Shown here in pieces: positions 1 through 12,073 of a stretch of 64,000 nt of DNA; position 1 is the stretch's first letter; each line of letters begins with the position of its first letter. This stretch comes from Phanerodontia chrysosporium (Eukaryota > Basidiomycota > Agaricomycetes > Polyporales > Phanerochaetaceae): NCBI GenBank assembly GCA_001910725.1, contig MJGA01000016.1, forward strand, positions 744,001 through 808,000. Reading direction: 5' to 3'. The notes beneath the pieces were generated by a model. The model did not search any database. It was not told where the DNA came from and saw only the letters and a list, made by a program, of their open reading frames with translations. The translations under genes and the position numbers were made by a program.

Positions 1-434
1 AGATATTCACTGGAACAGATTCCATTTGACCCCTTGATCCTTTCACTCTGCTTATGCTAAAAGTTGGTGTTTTGTATGAACAATGTCAGTATCTTGATAA
101 TTACACACTTGCTTCAATATGTAATGTATGGCATCAAGTGTTCACAATGTCTCTGGCCAGAGATGCATGCAATCCCTGAGGCCAAAATGGGATGCACTCC
201 AGTGCCTAATCACTAGGACAAGGTTTGCATTTGGCAATATGGTATACACAAAGGCCCTGGACAGTGCACAGAATACTTGAAGAATAAAAGACTCCTGAGG
301 GGTTCAAATGATGGCAATGCAACTACAGATAGCAACGACAAAGGAGATGAATAGCACAGTCACATCAGTGGAGATATAGCGAACATGATACTAACAAGAT
401 AGCCAGAGAACGTTATTGAGCAATGATCTCGAAA
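1..434. other. Intergenic, AT-richer than the rest
   Basis: No open frame with gene-like character was found. The stretch looks clearly richer in A and T than the genes that follow and lies beyond the 3' end of pds5. It probably holds the pds5 terminator and the edge of a spacer. Confidence 0.5.
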
Positions 435-3400
435 TCAGTCGTCGGAGCCCACCCGTGCTCTCGACTTCGTGGGCTTCCTAACTTGTTGCTTGATTTTCGC
501 CTACACCAGCAGCTATGAGTCTCAAGCCTTCATGATACCATTAGGAAGACATACCTTGGCGCGAGTTCGCGCCCCTCGACCGAGCCTCTCCTCCTTCTCT
601 TCCGGCTCAACATCAGGCTCTGATGGCTGCGCGGAACTGCGTGGAGGCTCTTCGTTTTCTTCTTCGTCATCATCGTCATCGTCATCTTCAGACTCGGATT
701 CCTCTTCCTCCTCGCTCTCCTCTTTCTTCTTCCTGGATTTTGTGCGTGGTTTCCTGCAAGACATATTGTGTTACGTCAGACTCGAAATCGACTGTGGGCA
801 ACATACTTTGCTTGTCCGTTCGTTTTAGGCTCGGTCGCCTTGCGCTTAGCGGGGGCTTTGCGTTCAGCCTTCGGCTTGTCCTTCGCAGTGCTGGTGTTCC
901 CCTTCTCGCGCTGGGCGAGCCAGCCAAGGAGATGTTCGGGGAGGTAGGTCGTCTGCACAATCTCTCGACACGCCTCGGGGCTAGGAAGCTTCGCAAAGAT
1001 CCCTCCTGGCAGAGCGACCTTGCCGGGATACGTCTCGAGGGGCCAATTGTGAACCTTTCCACGGATACGGAGTAACCGCTGCGCGAGTTCGCTGAGAGCG
1101 TATAGGTTCTGCGGTAGGGTGTCAGGCAATACCCATTATCGGAGCTTGGTGTCGGCACATACCTCGCTGAACGTGTGCCCAGCGGAATCGCGCACCATCT
1201 TGAGTCGCGACGCGAGGTGGTACAGGAGGCTGAAGTTTTCGGAGGTGCAGACCATATCAAGGAAGAACTCGATGTATCTGAGCGGGCGGTGAGGACAGTG
1301 CAGCCAATCGAACGCAGCTGGCAACCTACTTTGAGATATCTTGGATCGCGGCTGCATTGGCCGCGTAATCCGGATGGTGTGCCAACGTATGTAGCAAGCG
1401 AACGAAGACCATCTCGAAGTTCTGCAAGCGCATTGCTAGTGGATGCGTTGTCAGTAAGAATACTCATCGTACGAGGGAGCAACTCACGCTTCGGCATCTG
1501 CTTGAGCGCATGCAGGATGTACGCCCTACAGAGGTCTGGGACCTCTGGATCCGGGTCATGCACGCTCAAGAACGGTATGATGTTGTACGACGGCGACAAT
1601 CGCCGTCCCGTGAGGAGTGTGATGAGCTTGTTCACGAAGGCGTAGCGCACTTGGAAGCACGCGTCTTGGATGACCAGCGCAAGCGTCACAAAACTTTGGG
1701 TAATCGACTCCGCAAAATCTTTCACGGTCGCCATTCGCAACAGAGAGACAGCAGCCTGCAGGCGCATCCGTGACTTCACGCGGGGGCTATTCAGTCGTTT
1801 AGCCATAGTTTGGGAAGCGCAAGGGACCTGAGCTCACTCGTCATCTTGCCCTGGGGCCGTTGCACCCTGGTTGTCAAGGAATGCTAAGAACATTTTCAGT
1901 GTCGGCTTCGCAAGTTCTTTGGCTTCGGGGGTGTCGGCACGGGCTAGCAGGCGATTCCGGAACACCTTCAGTCCTGCTATGCGAGCGCGCAACTGGGGCC
2001 ACAGGTACGCGTCTTCCACCCATTCGTCGTCGGTGAACATTGTATCCTGTAATCTTGTAAGCGAAGGGTTTGCCATAATGTACGGTGAGTGCATACCGGG
2101 TCTGGCGGTGAAGGAACCATGATCAAATGTTTGAGAAGGTACGACGTTATCACCGCACTACGTTGCTCGAACGCGTCCGGTACATAACGTGCCATCTGGC
2201 TAAGTACCACGACATGGGCAGCGAGTAGCTCTGGATCTGCCTCCGGCATGACCTCAATAATTCGCTGCAAAGTGCGTCAGCACTACTGGGTTGCTTTGAC
2301 CGGCAGCATATGGGACGTACATCGAGAATAGCAGCGCATATATCATCCTTGTTGGGTGTACATGCCAGTATTTGCGCCGCGAACTTGGCGTGTCGGTGAT
2401 TCACATCCATAACGAAGCGCTGTAGTCGTTCGATTGTCCGCCTACGTGTCATAATTGGTTGATAGGCCGGATGGAATAGTGGGGGGACTTACTTGTCCGT
2501 CGGTGCTAGCTTCGCGTCCCATCTTGACACTGCCGATAGTGCTTGGAGCGCAGTCTCGACGAGCACCGGATTCCGCTCGTCAGCTGTCGCCTTAACTAGC
2601 TCGCCTACGTGGTGCTTGAACAGCGCAGGTTGGTGCTTCGCTATGTGGATGAGCCACGTCCGTGCGCTCTGAGCGTTGTCGGTCATATCGCCCTCCACAT
2701 CGACCCCTTTCGAGAGTCGTCGGAGAAGCGTCGGTATCGAAGACTGATTGACGATGTGCAGACTTGCGCGACGCAATAGGGTTGTCATTGTTTGCACCGA
2801 AGTCGAGGAAGCCTGTTCGAGACGCTTGAGGAACTCAGTCTATGTGTGTAGAGCAAAGGACAAGCGTGTATTAGTGCATATAGTCATCGAAAGCTGCAGG
2901 CCTGCCTGGTGAGGGCCGAGCTGCGAGGAGCAGACATGATGCTAACCTGCGATTTCACGAGCGTCTTGAGGTCCGTTTGCAGGTCCATACACGTCTTCAA
3001 CAGCTTGTAGAGCCGACCCTCGTTGAGGTCCGCAAACGATTGTAGGTCTTCGACAGCCTTATGAGCGTCGGGAAACAAAGCTAAGGAGTACGCTTGAGTT
3101 TCGGTTACGCGGTAGATGTAAACGATACATACAAGCAACGCGATTGATGTCCAGTTTGAGGGCCGCCACCACTTTGTCTTTATCCTTGTCTATGACACCG
3201 CCCTACCATTGCGATGAGACATGAGCCTTTGCTTAGGTATATAACTCACATTATGAGCTATGCAGGTGTTAATGTAATGCTCGTAGATTGTTGGTCGTCT
3301 ATGCACACCAGTATCAGGTTTGGTCTCCTCACAGCACGAAACATGACATACTGCAGCTTCAGTCCAGACAAGCCGAGCAAGGTATTGGCCGCCTGCGCAT

Positions 3401-5107
3401 TGATGTATCTCATTGTGGTGAGTAAACGATCGGTCCAGGCGACCTCATCCACTTCGGATGTCTTTCCTGACGAGGAAGATGCGGCAGGAAGAGGGAGAAT
3501 ATATTCCGCTACGATTCGTTCTGCAAGAGCTCTGATGACGAAAAGGAGTAAGTACCCAGCAAAAGACGGAAATATCGGAAGCGGCATACTTTATGTCCTG
3601 TGATGTTGTAGCCATCTGCAAAATGGCTTGCGGTATCCACGAAAAGTGTTCGATGGCGGCAGGGTCATTGTTCTCACTACACCATCGTTATTTAACGGAC
3701 AGCGATGGTGGAAGAGCACATGAACCTACATCTCAGGATACGCAAGGCTGTATAATCTCGCGACGGCCTTCATGGCTTCTGCTTGTACGGACGGCTTGCA
3801 GAAGCATGAGCAAAGGAAAGCTGATGATGTCAAGCAACATACTTTGCGATCAATGCCACGAGACGCAACAGTCTTGAGCTCTTCGGTAGATACATGGTGC
3901 AGCGCAGTCTCATAGTCAAGCTGGAGTACAACCGGCAGACGGCCGCGCGTAGTTTCTCATCTGGATCAAGGAGCTTCGCTTGCAATGCGTCACCGACTTG
4001 TTGTCTCGGCTCAGGGAGGGTCATGTTTACAAGCACGCCCTTGGCGGTGTCAACGAACGCCTGGCGCACAACTAGGGCCTGGTCATTCTTGCGTGCAAGC
4101 CATGCGCTCCACGTTGACGGATATTTCCTGACTAGGTCGCCACAGCCCTTGTCCGCATACATTTCGCCCAGAGTCTGAGTGGCCATGACGCGAATCTGCG
4201 TCTCTTGAACGCGAAGTTCTTCCTCCAGTTGGGGAATCACGTTATGCAGCAGGGCCTGACATGCAATGTTCAACCGCTTAATGAGGGTGTGGGCAACTTG
4301 CATCTCCTCGAAGTTCTCCTCCCTAGAACTATCGACAATGATGTCGGTGAAGTATTGACAGACGTGCCGCTGTAGCTTGTCCGCGGTCGCCGTACAGACT
4401 TGCACCACGAGACGATAGGCCGGTTGGTCCATGCGCTACTTCCCTTCAGAACATCACTCAATAGAATTGTAGTGTCCACGCACCGTGTTCTTGTCCAAAA
4501 ACTGCGCCATGATCGTCTCCAGCACGTCTGCGGGCAAACTCTGACACTCGTCGATGAGGGCAATGAGGATATCGGCCATGAAGAGCTCGATCTTCTTCGC
4601 AAGGTTCAAGCGTATGAGGTTGAAGAAGCTGCGGAAGATCTCCGCCATGAGCTCATCAGCATTGGGGAGATCACAGACGAGGACGACGCTCTTGACGGTA
4701 GAGAGTGATTCAAGCAGGTGGTAGTACTCATTGTACCAGGGAGCGTCAGAGCCTTTCAGACCCGTCGTGAGCTGTCTGAAGAAGAACTGGAAGATGTCGC
4801 GCAGCTCGTCACGGGTGTATGGAGCGTCGGGCGCGTAGAGTCTGAGCAGGTCCGCCAGGCAGCATGCAGCATAGGCTTTGACACCCCGGTCTTTGTGGAG
4901 AAGGATGGAGGTGCTAATGAGGTCCTTGCGCACACTCGAAAGGGAGCTGGTGTCGACTGTCTCCTGATCCATGGCCGCGAGCTCTGTATGCAGAGCCTTG
5001 AGTTTCTTCTGCAGGGCGTCGGTCGTGGTATTCTTCGTCGTGAGTTTGTCGTGGAACTTGAGTTTCTTGGGCGACGGCTGTCCCGCCGTCCTTGTCTGAG
5101 CAACCAT
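435..5107 (-). CDS. pds5: Sister chromatid cohesion protein Pds5
   Basis: Pds5 is a nuclear HEAT-repeat protein that binds the cohesin kleisin and controls cohesin loading and release. The N-terminal exon (start codon 5105-5107) carries the typical opening: a basic PSPKKLKFHDKL stretch, then helices reading LISTSILLHKDRGVKAYAAC and LADLLRLYAPDAPYT, which mark this family. HEAT-type helices continue through many short exons, for example LLHTLAHHPDYA near 1.4 kb and FLDMVCTSENFSLLYHLASR near 1.25 kb. The C-terminus is low complexity: basic, then a run of Glu, Asp and Ser (about 660-730), then basic again. I end the gene at the TGA at 435-437 by splicing a GTATGT intron after RTRAK; reading through instead stops at 522. 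Introns are about 50 nt; one 52-nt intron after LKQMPK restores frame exactly. The exon count is not fully resolved. Confidence 0.9.
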
Positions 5108-5362
5108 TGTCTGACGAAGACACCGCCGGCGGGAGAAGAGAGGAGAGAGGGAGGGAGCTTGGGCCGCGGTGGCCCGGGAGGTGGTGGTTGACGCGAATAA
5201 CGCGACGCCCGCAAACACGCCCTCATCGCCTCTGCACGTGACACGCATCACTTGGGGTGCGGACCCCAGGACCTCCATTGCAGGACTCCAGATACCTATG
5301 AACGCGAAGACACATACTAATTACTCAGAACGTCCGTATTGTCCCTGCCTCACCACGTATCC

Positions 5363-6733
5363 CTATACAGTATGTCCTGAAACAGCCTCAGCACCGGAAC
5401 CCAGCTCGCGGCCCACTTTAACCTCCCTGAGTGCACGGTTCCATCTTCGCTTCTCTTCGATGAACTTTGAGACCGCGACGGCGGTGGTTCTGATGGCCAT
5501 GGACGTTTCGTGCGAGGCGGTCACTTCCACCGTCTGCAACTGTGGCAGCATACTTCCTGCGTGCTCAGCGGCTGCCAAGTCGCGCAGCACGACGTCGGCG
5601 TTCGCGGTATCGCGGAGGGAGAGGGTCGTGACGGAAGGTGCATGTCGCAGGAGTTCCGTATGATACGGGTCCCTCGATGCAATCCTGCACCGGTGCAGCT
5701 CCAGATACGTCACCCCGCGCAGAAGCCTCGCAGCCTCATTGGGATCGTACAGCGTGTTGTTCCCCATGTGCATGAGGTTGGTGTTGCGCACGACCAACGA
5801 GCGCAGAGCAGGAAGGTCGAAGAGTTGAAAGAATTCCTGGAACAGGAAGACTGATACAAAAGTCAAGCTTCGTACATGGGGAAAGATGGCGCGCTCGAGT
5901 CGCTCGTCAGAACATCGCCCAGCGCCCTCGATGATCATGTCGGCGAGATAAGGCGCTGCCCGAGATATGCGGCGCAGGTCATCACCGAAGAGGTACCCGC
6001 ACCAGGACAAGTGTAGTTTTCGGAGAGCAGGAAGAGGAACGGAGATGATAGACGGCGGGAGGTTGATGATGGCCAGAGACGTGAGATTTGGGAAGGAAGG
6101 AAGTCGTCCTCCCATGTATTCTTCGTCGTCGTCGCCTCCAAGATACCTTAATGCAAGGAGTTGCAGGTGCGCGCCGTCTAGCCTAATTATTGTGTCGAAG
6201 ATAGACTGCATAGAGTCCATCTCAAGACGGAGGTACTGCCAGCGCGGTGCGCAGCGCTGAGCAACGGACTGTAGTCGGGCGAGATAGAGATCTCGTGAGC
6301 GACCAAACCGTTTCTCCTGCCATCCAAAGCGGCAAGTGATCTTCAGTGGCATCTGCACAGAACGCTCCGCCCAGAGTTGCAGGAGCGAGTGGGAAGCGTG
6401 GACGTGGATGCACCTCCAGATGGTTGGGAGCGAAAGCGCGACAGCTCTCCAGCGACGGCATACGTGTGTCGCAGTAAGGGGGTCCCTGTCTGGTGTGTTA
6501 CAGGACAGTGTATCTTCATCGAAGGTGTGCTCGTAAGCTGCCTCGAATATTTCTTTCAGGATATCATCGGGCAGGATGTGAACAGGTGCGTATTCCGCCA
6601 TCGCAATCTCGTTCAGCTTCAACGCGTACTCCGCTTCATAGAGGCTTTGGCGCAAGTTTGCGATACGAGCTTCTAGAGCGTGTCGCTTGTCGACGAGGTC
6701 TGCCAGATGCGCTTCTCGTGTTGAAGATGCCAT
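5363..6733 (-). CDS. F-box protein with leucine-rich C-terminal region (F-box 1)
   Basis: Intronless 456-residue protein. Residues 1-45 form a likely coiled coil (regular heptads in ADLVDKRHALEARIANLRQ). An F-box follows at about 48-70 (YAPVHILPDDILKEIFEAAY), with the usual CRRWRAVALSLPTIWRCIHV continuation. The rest is a loose leucine-rich repeat solenoid. Proteins of this plan are abundant in basidiomycetes and are taken to be substrate receptors of SCF ubiquitin ligases, binding Skp1 through the F-box; the substrate cannot be told from sequence. It is one of three such genes here. A start at 6731-6733 puts the coiled coil at the N-terminus as in the other two. There is no sign of damage. 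Confidence 0.85.
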   Translation of the reverse strand: MASSTREAHLADLVDKRHALEARIANLRQSLYEAEYALKLNEIAMAEYAPVHILPDDILKEIFEAAYEHTFDEDTLSCNTPDRDPLTATHVCRRWRAVALSLPTIWRCIHVHASHSLLQLWAERSVQMPLKITCRFGWQEKRFGRSRDLYLARLQSVAQRCAPRWQYLRLEMDSMQSIFDTIIRLDGAHLQLLALRYLGGDDDEEYMGGRLPSFPNLTSLAIINLPPSIISVPLPALRKLHLSWCGYLFGDDLRRISRAAPYLADMIIEGAGRCSDERLERAIFPHVRSLTFVSVFLFQEFFQLFDLPALRSLVVRNTNLMHMGNNTLYDPNEAARLLRGVTYLELHRCRIASRDPYHTELLRHAPSVTTLSLRDTANADVVLRDLAAAEHAGSMLPQLQTVEVTASHETSMAIRTTAVAVSKFIEEKRRWNRALREVKVGRELGSGAEAVSGHTV

Positions 6734-7630
6734 GGCAGTGTGCTCTGCAGGAATCCTGTGGACCGAAGGTCAGAGTGGGTGTGAATATGCTGGGTCTCCA
6801 GAGACTCACAAGATGCTTGATTAATAACCTCCGGTGCCACGTAAGGCTGCCTCGCCTCATCGTCGACGGGGACGAGCAAGGGTCCTGAGGTCGGGGACGA
6901 GTCCTCAGTCAGCATATATAGCCTGGCCATCGGCCACGTCTCGTTCGCGCATAGAGGCAGCTAGACTCAACCACTACCCAGCTGACAGCTCTGCATATCT
7001 GCGCCGCAAGAACGATAGAGATGACGATTGCGAAACGCAGTAGTCTCCTGAAATATGGGAGGGCCGCCGGAAAGTTGGGGTCCGACCAGTCGGGTTGATG
7101 GAAGACATTATATCTCCGCTAAATAGACCCCGGAAACCGCGAAGCGCTTCATAATGATTTAAACTTGAAGGATGGCCGCACATGCGTGCTGCTACGTGTA
7201 TGTAGGTTTCAGCTACGGCTCGCCGTCACCCACTCTCAGACTGGTATCACGGTGAGTCGGACATGACCATACCTTTCTCCCACATCTCCCTTTCCCCGGT
7301 ACCTATGACTGCGATTATAATGATGACAGTCGTTTTAGCACGCATGGATTAGGGGTCGCTGGAAACGCATAGAGCGGGATGAATATGTAGTATACACGAG
7401 CATGCATAAGACTTCATATGCGCACGTGCGGCCTGTGAGAAGGACACTAATACCGTAGAGTGGCTTGCAGCTTTAGCCCGAGCTGACCACGAAGCACCGT
7501 CCAACTACTATTCCGGCATGCCTGCGTTGATCAAGGCATTCGCCAGAGCAGAACGTGGCTTGATACTGCATTTGAACGGTTTCGGGTGGCTAAAGGCAGG
7601 CGCTGCTCAGACCTGCGACGGCATACGTAC
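6734..7630. other. Intergenic between F-box 1 and P450 A
   Basis: Short overlapping frames only, none with a recognisable domain. A TATATAT element near 6914-6920 could serve F-box 1 but is about 180 bases from its start. The other end is the 3' flank of P450 A. Confidence 0.4.
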
Positions 7631-9600
7631 TCACAGCTCAGCGTACCTGACCGTGCCGCTGGTATACTCGGGCTCGACGTCAATGACGGTGCCGTCCGAA
7701 GCTACCAGATTCTCGATATCAAAGCTAGCAAGCATTGTAGCGCATGCGAGCCAGACCGATGCATCAGCGAGATGCTGCCCTGCAAGGACGTCAGCTCGCC
7801 GGGCACACCTGCAGGAAGAAGTTGGACGAACCTGGGCATACGCTAGCGGGCACCGTAAAGCAGTCAGGAGGATCGATGCGTACACGGAAGACAACGGCGG
7901 GCGTACCGACGGCCGAAACCAAAGCAATAGTTACGTGGATCAGGCTGAGAGGCCGCTTCGGTGTTCTTAGGGAGGTGTCGCGTAGGGTCAAAGTCAGAAG
8001 GATTCGGATACAAATTGTGATCCCGGAGGAAGCTCCTGTATGCGGGTTAGATGTATGGAAGTGAATTATGAGCTCGGACTCTCACCAAATGTTCGCAATG
8101 ATAATGGAACCCTTTGGGAGGAGGTAACCTTTGTACACGTCGTCCTGGGACAATCGATGCGGCAGCCCTAAGCGAGTATTATGAGTCGCGAGACTGATGT
8201 AATAATCTGTCAATGCACCTAGTGGCCCTACGGGGTTCCAGCGTAGTACCTCTTTGAACAAGGCCTCTACGTAGGGCAAGGCAGCGCGGTCTTCAAAAGT
8301 AGGCAGTCGCTCGGGTCCTATGATTGCGTCGATTTCTGCCTGCGCTCGACGTTGAACGTGAGGGTGGAGCACCATAGCGAGTACGAATGAGTGGATAGAA
8401 GAGACCGTCTGCGGCCCGAGACCTGTGATTAATAGCGTATCCGCTATCTTACACCGACGACACGCACAGTATCCGCGCCACCTACATCTGGTATGAGTAC
8501 TCACGACCAGAGAGCAAAGGCATCATCGGGGGCTTACCAGAGTACATCGATGCTGCCGCCCATTTGATGTTGAACTCTTTGCTGTCAATATCGCCTAGCT
8601 TCTCATCGCGCAGTAGTTCAGACGTGAAGTTCGGAATATCCTTGTTACTGGCCTGCGTGCTCGTCAGACCACGCGTCGGAGGAAACCTAAGCACGCCCAC
8701 CATCTGCTCCTTCACATAGTTGTGCGGCACATCCGCCATCTGTTCGAGAGTCTCCCCCCACCGCTTCGCTGTCGCCTTGAACGATGCGCCCGGGAGCCAC
8801 GCAGGGACATGTCGCAGGATCGGGAACACGTCCACGAGGAACGCGCCCGGTGTAGACGCCTCCGTGAACTGCTCCAGTGCGCGGCCGACATGCGCGACAA
8901 CAGGATCGTCATCTTCACGAATGCGGTATCCGTGAGAGAGCGTCAGGATAATGGCGCCTGCGGTCCTGAAATACCCAGGTATCAGCCTCGCAAGCTCACT
9001 TGAAGCACGAACTGCCCGCTATTACTTCCGGATGTTCCCAGCGAGGTCTTCGGGATTGTTCAGAATCCGTTGCAAGAGACGCCTCGTCTCACGCTCCACC
9101 AGCGGAAGGTGGCGCGCCATCTGCGCTTTGCCGCCGATGAACCTCGCAATGAGGCGGCGGTACTCGCGGAACCGCTCGCCGTACTGCGTCAGGGCGAGCG
9201 TGCGGTTCCACCCAACGAGCTCGCCGCCCATGGCGAGAATCGGGCGGTTGGCGTAGATGCTTCCCCCCTTGTCGAGCAGCGCCACGGCGTCCTCGGCGGA
9301 GTTGAGTATGATCAGCGGCTGGCCGAGGATGTTGAGATAGACGATGTCGCCTACAGAGCGCGGTCATGTAGAGCACATTCAGGATGAGACGGCGCGTCAC
9401 TCACCATACTGCTCTGCCCAGCGGGAGAACGTGAGCCATTCCTGTGACTTGGGCATTTGCAGCACATTCCCGACGATGGGAAGTCCCTTGGGACCCGGGG
9501 GAAGGCGCGCCCACCGCTTTCGACGAGCGATTGCCGTTCGTATTAGTACGACCGTTAAGATTGCTGACAGGAGCACGAGATATGTCAATGGAGTAGACAT
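7631..9600 (-). CDS. Cytochrome P450 A (microsomal, multi-exon)
   Basis: Membrane-bound heme monooxygenase that would use an ER P450 reductase; substrate unknown. Visible in order: an N-terminal membrane helix (LTYLVLLSAILTVVLI), the proline hinge LPPGPKGLPIVGNVLQMP, a C-helix region (WNRTLALTQYGERFREYRR), the I-helix GGADT split by introns, the K-helix ExxR in KEVLRWNP, the meander (YPNPSDFDPTRHL) and the heme loop FGFGRRVCPG. The heme loop is complete only if an 11-nt exon at 7832-7842 is used. It joins a 64-nt upstream and a 52-nt downstream intron and supplies the cysteine. The end (EYTSGTVRYAEL) matches P450s B and C. The general type resembles fungal O-methylsterigmatocystin-oxidoreductase-like P450s expanded in polypores. 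The start at 9598-9600 sits just before the membrane helix. No frame breaks were found. Confidence 0.88.
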
Positions 9601-9665
9601 GGGATGTGCGCCGTATTCGACTTCTGGGCAACAGTATGCGCGTAGCGTGGAATTCGCGGGCGTAC

Positions 9666-9671
9666 TATATA
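9666..9671 (-). promoter_or_regulatory. TATA box of P450 A
   Basis: TATATA read on the minus strand, about 66 bases before the start codon at 9600. Confidence 0.5.
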
Positions 9672-10214
9672 CCCCGCAAGGACGCCATTCCCACCGTCGC
9701 CGCACCAGTGCGCCGCCCAGTGACAACGATGCAGAGGGAGCCAGGAGCCCTGAAAAGTACGTAGCAGACAGTCTTACATTCTGATTGTGGCTGTGTAATG
9801 AAGATCGTGTATCAATGATGGCATGAGCGAATATACAAAGGGCGGGAGGGCGCACCAAGAGGGTCTGCTTGCCGGGCGCGTTCAAGACGTGTTCAGCGCT
9901 CAGCGCCCTGGTATGCAGTTGCTGCATTGCAAGAAGTCGTGTGGAGTGATCAAAGATGACCCTGCTATCGCCGAGGCCGCGTCTCGGTCGATCCGCGTGC
10001 CCTGACTCAGGTGGGACGCCCGCACATAATCGCTGTCGCAGGGTCTTGTCATTGTGGTCACCATGTTACATGACTAACTGGGCATATGTAGTGGTTACTA
10101 AACAAGAAAGAGTCGCCGCTAGTCGTCCGCTGCAAGTATCAAAGCCTCCGCTTTCGTGGATCTTGGTTTGATCGTGCACTTGAACGGCTTTCGGGTGGCT
10201 GCAAGGGGACGCTG
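9672..10214. other. Intergenic between P450 A and P450 B
   Basis: Promoter side of P450 A and 3' flank of P450 B. No further gene was seen. Confidence 0.4.
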
Positions 10215-12073
10215 TCAGCGCGAAGCAGTCAACGCAGGAGAGCGATAGCGGTACCTGATCGTTCCGCTCGTGTATTCGACTGCTGGCTCAATGACCTTAC
10301 CGTTTTCGACGGCCTTGCTGATGTCGAATGTGGCGAGGACCATGGCGCAGGAGAGGAAGACGGATACGTCTGCGAGATGCAAGCCCGGGCAGATCCTATG
10401 GTGATGATCAGCCACTGTGCGCTTTGCGAACAGTCCAGTATCTGCTCACCGCCTGCCGAAGCCAAAGCAGTAGTCCCGCGGGTCTGGCTGCGGGGTGCGA
10501 CCCTCGTCGGACAGGAAGCGAGTCGGGTCAAACTCAAATGGGTTCGGATAATGGTTCGGGTCGTGGAGGATGTGCCTAGATAAAGCGTAAGCTATTGGTG
10601 GCGCATGAACGAGGTGGAATATGACCATATATTGGGTATCACAAAAGACCCTTTAGGTATAAAATATCCCTCGTATATGTCGTCTTCTATCAGCCGATGG
10701 GGTAGACCTATGATTCATCTTGAGCATGCGCTGTCAGCGTGTAAGGGTTAACATACCGAGAGGAGCCACAGGGTTCCAGCGGAAGACCTCCTTGACGAGC
10801 GCTTCGACGTATGGCAGGTTCGGCCGGTCTTCGCAGGTGGGGAGACGCTCGCTGCCGACGACCGCATCGACCTCCATCTGGGCACGCTTTGCAACATGGG
10901 GAAACAAAGTCATTGCCAAGAAGAACGAGTAGATCGCGGACACCGTGGTATCAGCGCCACCTAGTCCAAACATCAGATATCGGAGCGCGCGGGCACATGT
11001 ATGCGTACTCACCAGAATAGAGCGAAGCAGCGGACCACTTGATGTTGAATTCTTTGTCCCCGTCGAGGCGCTCATTCTGCAGGAGCTCAGAGGTGTAGTT
11101 GGGGACATTCGTATTCTCGGCCTGTCAGCCGACCGCGTTAGTCTGGCGCCATAGAATGATGAGCTGCACCCACCATGCGCTGCTTCACGAAGTCGTGCGG
11201 CTCGTCCGCCATGCGTTCCAGGACCTTCCTCCATTCTCGGGCCGTCTTCTGGAACCTTGCGCCGGGCACCCAGGCGGGTACGTAACGCAACAGAGGGAAC
11301 ACATCCACGAGGAACGCGCCAGGAGATGTGGCGAGCGAGAACTGCTCTGTTGCGGTATCGACGAGGTCGACTATGGGATCGTGACCCTCGCGGACGTCGT
11401 ACCCGTGCGATAGCTTGAGAATGATACAGCCGGCCGTCCTGCGAGGGGTAACCGGTCAGCGCCAGCCCGGGCACGGGCAATGAGAACAAGGTGCGTACTT
11501 TCGGATATGATCAGCAACGCGCTCGGGTTCGTTGAGTAGTCGCTTTAGGAAACGTCTCGTCTCGTGTTCCTCGAGCGGTAGATGGGTCTGCATCTGCGTT
11601 GGGCCGCCGATCAGCTTCGCGATGAAGCGCCTGTACTCGCGGAAACGCTGGCCGTAGGGGGTCAGCGCAAGGGTGTACTTCCAGCCTATCATCTCCCCTC
11701 CCATGACGAGGACGGGTCTGTCAGAGTAGATGTTGCTGCGCTTGTCCAAGAGTGCAATGGCATGTTTTGCGGAGTTCAGGATGACCATGGGTTGGCCCAG
11801 GAGGCTGAGATATATGATGTCGCCTAGCCACACGGACTGGGATGAGCTTTCGTGGGGTCGTAAAGATGACAGCTTACCGTATCTTCCTCCCCATTCAGAG
11901 AACGTGAGCCATTCGCGAGACGTGGGCATCTCCAACGCATTGCCGACGATAGTCAGCCCTTTGGGCCCTGGAGGATACGGTCCTTGTCGTCGGGTACGGG
12001 AAAGAAACGCTTTGACAATAATAAGCCCAAGCGCAGCGAAGGCAAAATCGAGGAGAGACAGTGCGCTCGGCAT
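10215..12073 (-). CDS. Cytochrome P450 B (paralog of A and C)
   Basis: Same architecture as P450 A: membrane helix (LLDFAFAALGLIIVKAFL), hinge YPPGPKGLTIVGNALEMP, helix-C region (WKYTLALTPYGQRFREYRR), I-helix GLGGADTTV, ExxR in KEVFRWNP, meander FEFDPTRFL, and the heme loop FGFGRRICPG with Cys present. The intron just before the heme cysteine is kept, but the second intron that makes the 11-nt micro-exon in A and C is absent, as is the one after GADT. It lies directly upstream of P450 A in the same orientation and is probably a tandem duplicate. The C-terminus is longer and more basic than in A or C. The start at 12071-12073 immediately precedes the membrane helix. It looks functional. Confidence 0.87.

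Noticed and set aside
522..764. Acidic frame ending at 522 as the natural pds5 end
   Set aside because: A GTATGT donor after RTRAK and an acceptor before CAACAAGTTAGG give a basic end with TGA at 435, which fits the Pds5 tail better; 522 is read-through into the intron.
688..1806. Long minus-strand frame of 372 codons as one exon
   Set aside because: It runs through at least two pds5 introns; only parts of it are coding, and splicing restores Pds5-like helices in other frames.
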